A stretch of 12,311 nucleotides of DNA from Candidatus Wallbacteria bacterium (GTDB lineage Bacteria; Muiribacteriota; JAQTZZ01): assembly GCA_028711905.1 (NCBI GenBank), contig JAQTRI010000065.1, positions 1-12,311 on the forward strand, given 5' to 3'. Below the pieces are notes generated by a model. The model did not search any database. It saw only the letters and a list, made by a program, of their open reading frames with translations, and was not told where the DNA came from. The translations under genes were made by a program, and so were the position numbers. Below are positions 5,110 through 10,759 of the stretch, piece after piece; the stretch's first letter is position 1; each line of letters begins with the position of its first letter.

Positions 5110-7827
5110 ATGGATACCTTGTCTGCAGACCATACCGGCCCCCTGGCATTTCTTTTTACCGACATCGAAGGCAGCACCAGAAAATGGGAGCAGCATCCTC
5201 AGGCCATGAAAATTGCGCTGGAACTGCATGATGAGATTCTGGCGCAGGAGATTCGTTGCGCCGGAGGCAAGGTCTTCAAAACAGTCGGGGACGCTTTCTG
5301 CGCTGTCTTTGGAACTCCTGAAGGTGCCGTCACTGCCGCTGAATCAATCCAGCTGCGCATATCAAAAGCCAACTGGGGAGAAACCGGTGAATTGAAAGTC
5401 AGGTGCGCAGTGCATTGCGGACCTGCGATTGAACGCGACAACGATTATTTCGGCCCGACTCTTAATCGAGTGGCCAGGATCCTTTCAACCGGTCACGGAG
5501 GACAGATCCTGCTCTCCCAGGCTGCGGCCCAAGGGCTGGAATGCGTCCGCAGTTCTCTTTCCGATCTCGGTGAGCACCGCCTCAAAGACCTGGAACGGCC
5601 GGAGCGTATCTCCCAGCTCAATGTCTGTGGGCTGGAGCAAAAATTTCAGCCCCTGAAATCCCTGAGCGAATTCAGGCACAATCTCCCACAATATCATACC
5701 AGTTTCATCGGCAGGCAAAGCGAGATCACCAGGATCAGGGAACTGCTCGAGGGAAACGGCATAGTTACGCTCAAAGGCTTTGGCGGGTGCGGCAAGACCA
5801 GGCTGGCTCTGCAAACTGCAGCTGATCTGTTGGATTGCTTTTCAGATGGGGTATGGCTGCTTTCGCTCAATACCCTTTCAACAGGACAGGAGATTACTGA
5901 CCAGCTGGCTGCAGTGCTGGATGTAAGTGTGCCGCGCGGGCAGCAGCCCCTGGACTTCATTGTCCGCTTTCTCAGACAGCGTAAACTGCTCTTGATCTTT
6001 GACAATTGCGAACACCTTATCGATGATGCGGCCGGGATTATCGCTTCCGTTGCGGCCGGAGCACCTGGAGTCAGATTGATCGCTACTTCAAGAGAAAGCC
6101 TGCGAATAGACGGTGAAAGCGTGATCGAAATCCCTCCGTTCGCAACCAGTGATCAGGCTTGTGTCGGACCGCCGGAATCAGTGCTTCTGTTTCTCTCCCG
6201 CATGAGGCAGCCTCAACCTGCGACCGATCAGGATCTGAAGCTGATTGCCGGTATCTGCCGCCGGCTGGACGGTATACCCTTGGCCATAGAACTGGCGGCC
6301 GGGCTGACCTTTTCTTTGCCATTGCCGGTGATAGCCGAGCGCTTGGATCAGCGTTTTTCCCTGCTGGCTGCCGGTAAGAGAGGTGCTCCTTTACAGCACA
6401 AAACTCTGCGCGCAGCTATCGACTGGAGTTACGACCGGCTTGCGGCCGATGAACAAAGACTGCTCAGACTGGTTTCAGTGCTAAAATGGGAATGGACCAT
6501 TGAGTCCTGCGAAAAAATCGCAGCTGTCAGCGGATTTGATCGCGCATCATTCCTACAAGGGCATAGTTCGCTGGTGGAAAAATCTCTGATCATGCCCAGG
6601 GAAGAGTACAGCCGTTTTTACCTGCTGGAAACCGTGCGCGAATACGCCGGGGAACTGTTGCGGGAGTCAGGTGAGCAGGCTCATGCCTTTGACATGACCG
6701 CCCACTTCTACCTTGACCTGGCTGAAAAAACCTCCTCGAGCCTGTTCGGCGACCACTTCCGGGCCATGGAGATCTTCACCGGCGAACATATGAACCTGTC
6801 GGCAGTCTGTGATGGTCTGGAAGCGGAGGGTGATGCGGAACACACTGCGATTCTGGCCCGGATAATCTGCGCGATGTATGAATACTGGCAGGCTGCAAGC
6901 TTAGACGGCGAGGCTGATGCTCGCTTCAAGCGCATCCTGACCAAAAAAAAGCTCCTGGCAAAAGAAAAGCTGGCCTGGGTGCTGGCCAACCGCGCCCGTA
7001 ATCTCAACTCCCTTGGATTCTACGAACAGGCTGAAAATGCTGCTCTGGAGGCTTATAACCTCGCCTCAGGGTGCAATGATCAGGCAGCAGCCTGGGCCAA
7101 GCTTACCCACGGTGTTTCCTTAGTGTACAGGGGTCGGCACGCTGACGCCTTGGAGCAATATGTCGTCAGCCGGGAGCTGTTTGAAAAAACGGACGACCGG
7201 CTGGGATTAGCCTCGGTCATTGGCAATATAGGAGGTGTCTACATCGAAACAGGACGGCTTAACGAAGCCGAGCCTATGCTCGTGCAAGCCGGAGAACTGT
7301 ACCGCCAAGCCGGAGACTTCAGGCGCTTAGCCTATGTCATGGCCAACATCGGGCAGATTTTCATGCTCAGGGACGAGCTGGAAAAAGCCTCTTTGCAGTT
7401 CCGGGATACCATAGCGCATCTGGAAAAGCACGGATGGTCTTGTTTCGTGGATCTCGGGTATACGCAGCTGGCTGTCATTGCGACCCACAAAGGGGATCAT
7501 CAGTCGGCACTGTCGTATTCCCTGTCCGCACTCAAGGCTGTGCTTAGAACCCAGACTCTGGGGGTATGCGCAAGGTGTCTGACTGAAACCGCTGAGATCA
7601 TGTTCAGGGTACACCGGGAAAGCGATGCCGCAGTTCTGCTGGGCGCTGCAGCAACTGTTGAAGAGCTGCTGAACACTACCGCACCGCAGGTCTTTTTCGA
7701 GCGCTGCTTAGAGAGATTCGCTCCTGAAGATAAACCCTGCAGCGTAGAAGTGCGCTCCGCCTTCGAGTCAGGACGGGAATTGCGCCTCAGCGACATCCTG
7801 CACTTTCTGGAAAGCGTTGGGCTGTGA
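5110..7827 (+). CDS. Class III adenylate cyclase fused to a STAND (NB-ARC-like) ATPase and TPR repeats
   Basis: A 905-residue cytoplasmic signalling protein. Residues about 10-175 are a class III cyclase with a complete active site: metal-binding Asp18 (FTDIEGST) and Asp61 (KTVGDAF), adenine-selecting Lys57 and Asp112 (DYFGP), and Asn119 and Arg123 for the transition state. It should therefore make cAMP from ATP. A linker (NLPQYHTSFIGR, 191-202) leads into a STAND ATPase with Walker A GFGGCGKT (223-230), Walker B LLLIFDN (293-299) and ATSRES near 327. A winged-helix part follows, then TPR-like helical repeats from about 605 to 800. The layout resembles mycobacterial cyclase-ATPase regulators but has no C-terminal LuxR helix-turn-helix. 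Start: ATG 5110; a TTG at 5074 would overlap the -35 box. In STAND proteins the repeats sense a signal and the ATPase switches the effector, here presumably the cyclase. It is the only plus-strand gene. Confidence 0.9.
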   Translation: MDTLSADHTGPLAFLFTDIEGSTRKWEQHPQAMKIALELHDEILAQEIRCAGGKVFKTVGDAFCAVFGTPEGAVTAAESIQLRISKANWGETGELKVRCAVHCGPAIERDNDYFGPTLNRVARILSTGHGGQILLSQAAAQGLECVRSSLSDLGEHRLKDLERPERISQLNVCGLEQKFQPLKSLSEFRHNLPQYHTSFIGRQSEITRIRELLEGNGIVTLKGFGGCGKTRLALQTAADLLDCFSDGVWLLSLNTLSTGQEITDQLAAVLDVSVPRGQQPLDFIVRFLRQRKLLLIFDNCEHLIDDAAGIIASVAAGAPGVRLIATSRESLRIDGESVIEIPPFATSDQACVGPPESVLLFLSRMRQPQPATDQDLKLIAGICRRLDGIPLAIELAAGLTFSLPLPVIAERLDQRFSLLAAGKRGAPLQHKTLRAAIDWSYDRLAADEQRLLRLVSVLKWEWTIESCEKIAAVSGFDRASFLQGHSSLVEKSLIMPREEYSRFYLLETVREYAGELLRESGEQAHAFDMTAHFYLDLAEKTSSSLFGDHFRAMEIFTGEHMNLSAVCDGLEAEGDAEHTAILARIICAMYEYWQAASLDGEADARFKRILTKKKLLAKEKLAWVLANRARNLNSLGFYEQAENAALEAYNLASGCNDQAAAWAKLTHGVSLVYRGRHADALEQYVVSRELFEKTDDRLGLASVIGNIGGVYIETGRLNEAEPMLVQAGELYRQAGDFRRLAYVMANIGQIFMLRDELEKASLQFRDTIAHLEKHGWSCFVDLGYTQLAVIATHKGDHQSALSYSLSALKAVLRTQTLGVCARCLTETAEIMFRVHRESDAAVLLGAAATVEELLNTTAPQVFFERCLERFAPEDKPCSVEVRSAFESGRELRLSDILHFLESVGL

Positions 7828-7990
7828 GCGGGCTTAGGCCTTCGCATTAAACGCGTTTCTTGAAAGCTGTTGCGCACTGTGCAGCGCGCGGTGATTTCAC
7901 TTCTCCGGATTGCCTGAACTGCGATGGGGCTGCTTTTGTCATCATCCGGCGTGACCATTTGGAATATTCTCGCAGCAGGTGACTTTAACC

Positions 7991-8761
7991 TTATCCCTGA
8001 GTCTGACGGAAAAGCCACAGGAGTACTTCGTCCGAAGAATATGTCATGGACCAGGAATTGTGGCCCACTCCGGGATACTCAGTGTATCTGACCGGAATTC
8101 CCTTTTTTTCGAGGGTTTCTTTCATGATTCTGGACAGTTCAGGCCTGACGACAGGATCGGAACCACCATGAAAGATCCAGACTGGAAGATTGATTGTCTT
8201 TTCCGCCTTCAGGGGATCTCCGCCTCCGCAAACCGGAACTGCAGCGGCAAACATTTCCGGTTTTCTCATGATCAGGTCCCATGTCCCGAAACCGCCCATG
8301 GAAAGACCTGTGGCATAGATCCTTTTCCGGTTGACTCCGTGCTTTGAAATTATATCGTTCAGCAGTTCGATGACGGCTTTCATCGGTTTTGACGGCCTGT
8401 CAGCCTGTCTGTATTCAGACGCCTTGTAGTCGCCGTCAACCCACAACCCGTTCTCAGGGCACTGCGGGACAAGAATAATGATTTTTTCATCTTGTTTTTT
8501 TACGAATGCGAGTATATCTGAAACCCCGTTCCAGAGCTGCTTCTCATTTTCACTTCCCCGCTCACCCATGCCATGAAGAAAAAGAAGCAACCCCGGGCCC
8601 TCAGCGGGGGCATCTCCACCAGGGGTATAAATCCTGAAAGGCAGGGAGCAGGATGCACTCTCGAAAAAGCCGACTTGGAATTCAGATGGTTCGGCCATGA
8701 TAACTCCTGTCGTAAAAGTGTTCAGGCACATGATGATCAATGATAGTTTAAAAAATTTCAT
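7991..8761 (-). CDS. COG4099-type alpha/beta hydrolase (predicted esterase/peptidase)
   Basis: A 256-residue serine hydrolase. FLHGMGERG (61-69) forms the oxyanion region, GLSMGG (152-157) holds the nucleophile Ser154, SDPVV gives Asp202, and GVGHNSW gives His234, so the triad is complete. This matches the predicted-peptidase/phospholipase-carboxylesterase group; the substrate is unknown, probably an ester. From ATG 8761 the first 23 residues look like a signal peptide (MKFFKLSLIIMC, then VIMA before EP), and that ATG overlaps the preceding stop by four bases. An internal ATG at 8698 (Met22) has a much stronger ribosome site, AGGAG with five bases of spacing, and would give a 235-residue cytoplasmic form. 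Either or both may be used. It is the last gene of a four-gene overlapping cluster. Confidence 0.88.
   Translation of the reverse strand: MKFFKLSLIIMCLNTFTTGVIMAEPSEFQVGFFESASCSLPFRIYTPGGDAPAEGPGLLLFLHGMGERGSENEKQLWNGVSDILAFVKKQDEKIIILVPQCPENGLWVDGDYKASEYRQADRPSKPMKAVIELLNDIISKHGVNRKRIYATGLSMGGFGTWDLIMRKPEMFAAAVPVCGGGDPLKAEKTINLPVWIFHGGSDPVVRPELSRIMKETLEKKGIPVRYTEYPGVGHNSWSMTYSSDEVLLWLFRQTQG
8704..8710 (-). promoter_or_regulatory. Strong internal ribosome site deciding the esterase start
   Basis: On the minus strand ACAGGAG is followed by TTATC and ATG 8698. The upstream ATG at 8761 has only a weak GGAA. If the internal start is used, the enzyme lacks its signal peptide and stays in the cytoplasm. 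Confidence 0.5.
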
Positions 8762-8946
8762 TGTTGTTTCCGGCTAGTTTTACAGCGCAATAGAGACCAA
8801 TATAATATGTTTTCCATCATCGGTACTTCTGCAGCTGCTCCTGCACCCAGTAATGGCGCACTGCAGAAAGGCGGCCTGCAGCCGATCGCAGTCGCAGCGA
8901 TGATCGCGCAGAAGCAGATGACTTTCTGAACAACCCCGGCCTTCAT
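8758..8946 (-). CDS. Small unrecognised protein, possible lipoprotein (62 residues)
   Basis: I do not recognise this ORF. It begins with a short basic stretch and a hydrophobic run (VICFCAIIAATAIGC, residues 9-23) that ends in a lipobox-like A-I-G-C, so it may be a lipoprotein or a single-span membrane protein. The rest is Ala/Gly-rich and then basic (RCKTSRKQQ). The best support is position: its ATG overlaps the stop of the acetyltransferase by four bases, and its own stop overlaps the first ATG of the esterase by four bases, the usual sign of translational coupling. It has no ribosome site of its own. It could instead be a spacer left from a decayed gene. Real coding is likely but not certain. 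Confidence 0.5.
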   Translation of the reverse strand: MKAGVVQKVICFCAIIAATAIGCRPPFCSAPLLGAGAAAEVPMMENILYWSLLRCKTSRKQQ

Positions 8947-9524
8947 GTCTGTGAGCCTTTCTGATCCGGAGGAGCGGGGAACGCGACCATCAGAGCATTA
9001 CCCTTCACTTCCCCCATTTTCCGGAATCCAGCTTTTTCGTACGCCTGCAGAGGGCCAAGCCAGGCTTCTCCAGGCGAGGAACCGTAGTTCTGCTTCGGAT
9101 AGGCTTCGATTTTTTTGATACCAGCGGTTTTCATCTCGTCAAGAATCAGCAGCAGGAACTGGGCACACAGTCCTTTCCCCCTGGAAGAGGGGATGATTAC
9201 CATGCAGGTGATGGCCCAGGTGCCCGGTTCAGGGATCAGGCCGAATGAGGAAAGCAGTTTAGGCAGACGATCTCTCGGCCCGGCCTGGCACCAGCCCACC
9301 GGGACACCGTCCGAGTAGAGCAGATAACCATCGAATTCGCCCCTGGAAAAAAGTTCGTCCCTCAGCGACCTGTTCTGCTCAGCACTCCGCTGATCCCATC
9401 CGTCCCATGTCGGCACATGCCAGGCCACGCAATTGCACCAGCCCTCGCCGCTTTCCGGAGAATGCACGGTGTAGAAGTCCGGAATCAGTTCCCTGCAGAT
9501 ACGCCTGACTTTCAGTTCCGTCAC
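8943..9524 (-). CDS. GNAT family N-acetyltransferase
   Basis: A 193-residue acetyl-CoA-dependent acetyltransferase with unknown acceptor. The central GNAT motif A is clear: ITCMVIIPSSRGKG (105-118), in which S-R-G-K-G binds the acetyl-CoA pyrophosphate, followed by the helix AQFLLLILDEMK. A later AYEKAGF (161-167) is the usual motif B. The N-terminal part (CNCVAWHVPTWDGWD) probably helps to shape the acceptor site. Translation begins at GTG 9524, overlapping the stop of the DUF3795 copy in a GTGA arrangement with no good ribosome site, so it is expected to be coupled to that gene. Its own stop overlaps the next ATG by four bases. DUF3795 and GNAT genes side by side suggest a joint role, but the nature of that role is not visible. 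Confidence 0.88.
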   Translation of the reverse strand: MTELKVRRICRELIPDFYTVHSPESGEGWCNCVAWHVPTWDGWDQRSAEQNRSLRDELFSRGEFDGYLLYSDGVPVGWCQAGPRDRLPKLLSSFGLIPEPGTWAITCMVIIPSSRGKGLCAQFLLLILDEMKTAGIKKIEAYPKQNYGSSPGEAWLGPLQAYEKAGFRKMGEVKGNALMVAFPAPPDQKGSQT

Positions 9525-9853
9525 CGGGCTGCTCGACTTTTTCTCACCTGCTCGATGTATTCCTTAGCCGGGGGGACATTATCCACGGCAAAAGAAATGT
9601 CTTTGCATGGGTACTGATCGCAGCAACCGCAGTTTTCAAGTTTTTTGGACTGATTGCACTGGCGGATCTTGCACTCGTTCCAGTGGGAAAATTTCCTGCC
9701 GTTTCCTTTGCAATTGATGTGCTCGGGCCTGATGTCGGCATGGAATTGCGCAGACCACTTGTTCGCGGTCTCAGATCTCAGGGTATTATCGTTCTTTTTT
9801 GTGGCGAGAAAGGCTTCGCAGGTTTCGCATTCAAGACCGCAATATGATTTCAT
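9521..9853 (-). CDS. DUF3795 family Cys-rich protein, copy B (one Cys motif broken)
   Basis: A 110-residue near twin of the protein at 550-888, with GGAGG five bases before ATG 9853. The main differences from copy A are a 9-base in-frame deletion that turns INCEGCKG into INCKG (loss of Glu49, Gly50 and Cys51), Phe80 changed to Cys, and a different C-terminal tail (SRAAR instead of GRAS). The loss removes one of the conserved Cys pairs, so metal binding may be altered; the new Cys next to an existing one (CGCCDQYPC) is unusual. The deletion lies between two GCA triplets and looks like a slip between short repeats. The gene heads a cluster in which each gene overlaps the next by four bases. Its C-terminal codons reach into the GTG of the acetyltransferase gene. 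Confidence 0.85.
   Translation of the reverse strand: MKSYCGLECETCEAFLATKKNDNTLRSETANKWSAQFHADIRPEHINCKGNGRKFSHWNECKIRQCNQSKKLENCGCCDQYPCKDISFAVDNVPPAKEYIEQVRKSRAAR
9539..9853 (-). repeat. Duplicated segment, copy B (partner 565-888)
   Basis: This is the direct-repeat partner of 565-888, nine bases shorter. Sequence upstream of the ATG differs completely between the copies except for the ribosome site, so each copy has its own promoter region. Confidence 0.9.
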
Positions 9854-9884
9854 GATAACCTCCGTCAGCCGTGATTCTACCCTG

Positions 9885-9913
9885 ATTCTAACTGTTTCCG
9901 CCGTTTTTCACAA
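9885..9913 (-). promoter_or_regulatory. Candidate promoter of the DUF3795-GNAT-esterase cluster
   Basis: On the minus strand TTGTGA (9913-9908) and TAGAAT (9890-9885) are 17 bases apart, with four and five consensus matches. Transcription would start near 9878, leaving about 25 bases including the GGAGG site before ATG 9853. A second TAGAAT lies ten bases closer to the gene, but has no matching -35. Confidence 0.45.
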
Positions 9914-9940
9914 CCAGGTTTATTGGCGCACTTACACACA

Positions 9941-9951
9941 AGCTGGTGCGT
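9941..9951. repeat. 11-base direct repeat, left copy
   Basis: AGCTGGTGCGT occurs here and at 10623-10633. The two copies bracket the DUF4258/YgiT gene pair. Repeats of this length are expected by chance in 12 kb, so only the placement makes it notable. Confidence 0.25.
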
Positions 9952-10032
9952 TAGCCTATTTTTTTAGGAGCTCTACCGGGTTGATCTCGATGCCGATGTA
10001 TACATACAGGGTTCATATCCGGACCGGCTGGC

Positions 10033-10296
10033 TCAGGGCAGTTTTTTGATCCCTGCATACTCCTCGACCGGCACCTTGACGGTTCTAGTTGCTTTTTTAC
10101 CGTTGTTGCAGATGGCGTCGAAATCCTGCTCGATTCTCTTCAGAACGACTGATGCAAAAAAACGCTCGCCGCAGTACTCGCATTCCACGCAGGGCACATT
10201 GTTGACAAGCAGCATTTTCCCGTTGTGCCGGTATATGTACTGAACATCGCAGTTCCGGAAATTCTTGTTGCCGCAGAAAGTGCACTTTTTGATCAT
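10033..10296 (-). CDS. YgiT-type (MqsA-like) zinc-finger protein, probable antitoxin
   Basis: An 87-residue protein with the YgiT/MqsA zinc finger: CTFC (Cys5, Cys8), then VPCVECEYCGERFF, in which Cys39 and Cys42 complete the site, with an extra Cys36. It lacks the C-terminal XRE-type helix-turn-helix of full MqsA (about 131 residues), as many short members do, so it probably neutralises its partner rather than binding DNA by itself. ATG 10296 overlaps the stop of the DUF4258 gene by four bases (ATGA), so the toxin-like gene comes first and the antitoxin-like gene second, as in mqsRA. The C-terminal part (KKATRTVKVPVEEYAGIKKLP region) is basic. The pairing is well known for these families; toxicity is not shown here. 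Confidence 0.82.
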   Translation of the reverse strand: MIKKCTFCGNKNFRNCDVQYIYRHNGKMLLVNNVPCVECEYCGERFFASVVLKRIEQDFDAICNNGKKATRTVKVPVEEYAGIKKLP

Positions 10297-10601
10297 TTGC
10301 TACCCCGCTCAAAAGGTGTAATAAACTTCGGCGGTCCTGGAATGTAAACCGTGATGATCACGATAGTACCACCCTGACCGGCGCATACAGTATGAATCGG
10401 CTTACCTGTGCAGGTGAAGCCGGCTATGAGACAACTCGCGCCTCTCTGATCATCGCAGTATTCCTCCAGAATCCGACCTTCAAGTATGGATTCTTCAATT
10501 TCCGAGATGGTCAGATCGTCGCTCATCCTCTCTTCGTCGGCATGCTGCGAGAAGAAGTAATTGCCTGAGCGGATGATGCCTTGGATGCGCGAGATTTTCA
10601 T
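10293..10601 (-). CDS. DUF4258 family protein, probable toxin
   Basis: A 102-residue protein of the DUF4258 family, which often pairs with YgiT-type proteins and probably has a RelE-like ribonuclease fold. Visible landmarks are SQHADEERM (His20, Arg25), DQRGASCLIAGF (51-62), GKPIHTV (His70) and the final VIITVYIP strand (81-88). The length is normal. ATG 10601 has no ribosome site. Either it is translated from a leaderless mRNA made from the promoter just upstream, or it is coupled to the small ORF at 10598-10759, whose stop overlaps this ATG by four bases. The downstream antitoxin-like gene overlaps it by four bases. Target and toxicity are inference from the family. Confidence 0.8.
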   Translation of the reverse strand: MKISRIQGIIRSGNYFFSQHADEERMSDDLTISEIEESILEGRILEEYCDDQRGASCLIAGFTCTGKPIHTVCAGQGGTIVIITVYIPGPPKFITPFERGSK

Positions 10602-10759
10602 GTAACTATGGTAATAGTTTTCAGCTGGTGCGTCAATGGGAATTCGCTCGCCACTTTATGTGAAACTTCCCCACCGCGCACCCGATACTCGGTAAACAGA
10701 TCCTGCCGCTCTGAGTTTTCGTTGATCTGTCTGACGCAACTTTTCACAGCATCAACCAC
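10598..10759 (-). CDS. Possible 53-residue ORF linking trkH to the toxin-antitoxin pair
   Basis: This ORF begins at GTG 10759 (another GTG lies at 10747). It overlaps the end of trkH by eight bases and ends with a TGA that overlaps the toxin ATG by four bases. The translation, including RQDLFTEYRVRGGEVSHKVA, looks like a normal soluble protein segment rather than random text, but I recognise no family. Being open over the whole gap and neatly joined at both ends supports real coding. Against it: it is short, has no clear ribosome site, and its 3' part overlaps a good promoter-like sequence for the toxin. It could also be the tail of a decayed gene. Confidence 0.33.
   Translation of the reverse strand: MVDAVKSCVRQINENSERQDLFTEYRVRGGEVSHKVASEFPLTHQLKTITIVT
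10604..10619. promoter_or_regulatory. Inverted repeat over the toxin gene promoter, candidate operator
   Basis: AACTAT and ATAGTT form a perfect 6-base inverted repeat with a 4-base spacer, from three to eighteen bases before the toxin ATG and overlapping its candidate -10. The form recalls the MqsA operator (AACCT-N3-AGGTT). However, the antitoxin here has no visible DNA-binding domain, so autoregulation is uncertain. Confidence 0.4.
10608..10636 (-). promoter_or_regulatory. Candidate promoter of the toxin-antitoxin pair
   Basis: On the minus strand TTGACG (10636-10631, five of six) and TACCAT (10613-10608, four of six) are 17 bases apart. The -10 ends six bases before ATG 10601, so the transcript would be leaderless. 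Confidence 0.45.
10623..10633. repeat. 11-base direct repeat, right copy
   Basis: This is the same AGCTGGTGCGT as at 9941-9951. Here it overlaps the candidate -35 region of the toxin gene. It is of interest only as a possible boundary of a transferred module. Confidence 0.25.

Noticed and set aside
7849..7858. Palindrome AAACGCGTTT after the cyclase stop, and a GC-rich GCGC repeat near 7870-7886, as possible terminators
   Set aside because: The first is too short to form a stem with a loop, and neither is followed by a T run.
7500..8018. Minus-strand 172-codon open frame across the end of the cyclase gene
   Set aside because: It lies mostly antisense to the TPR coding part, is basic and Ser/Arg-rich as shadow frames often are, and overlaps the esterase stop.
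9956..10012. Minus-strand fragment reading LYVYIGIEINPVELLKK before a stop, resembling the end of a small toxin-type protein
   Set aside because: It is only about 18 codons, is preceded by an in-frame stop and has no start or ribosome site; it could be a gene remnant but cannot be supported.
10696..10730. Inverted repeat ACAGATC and GATCTGT with a 21-base spacer between trkH and the toxin gene
   Set aside because: Seven-base arms with a long spacer are common by chance, and there is no T run to suggest a terminator.
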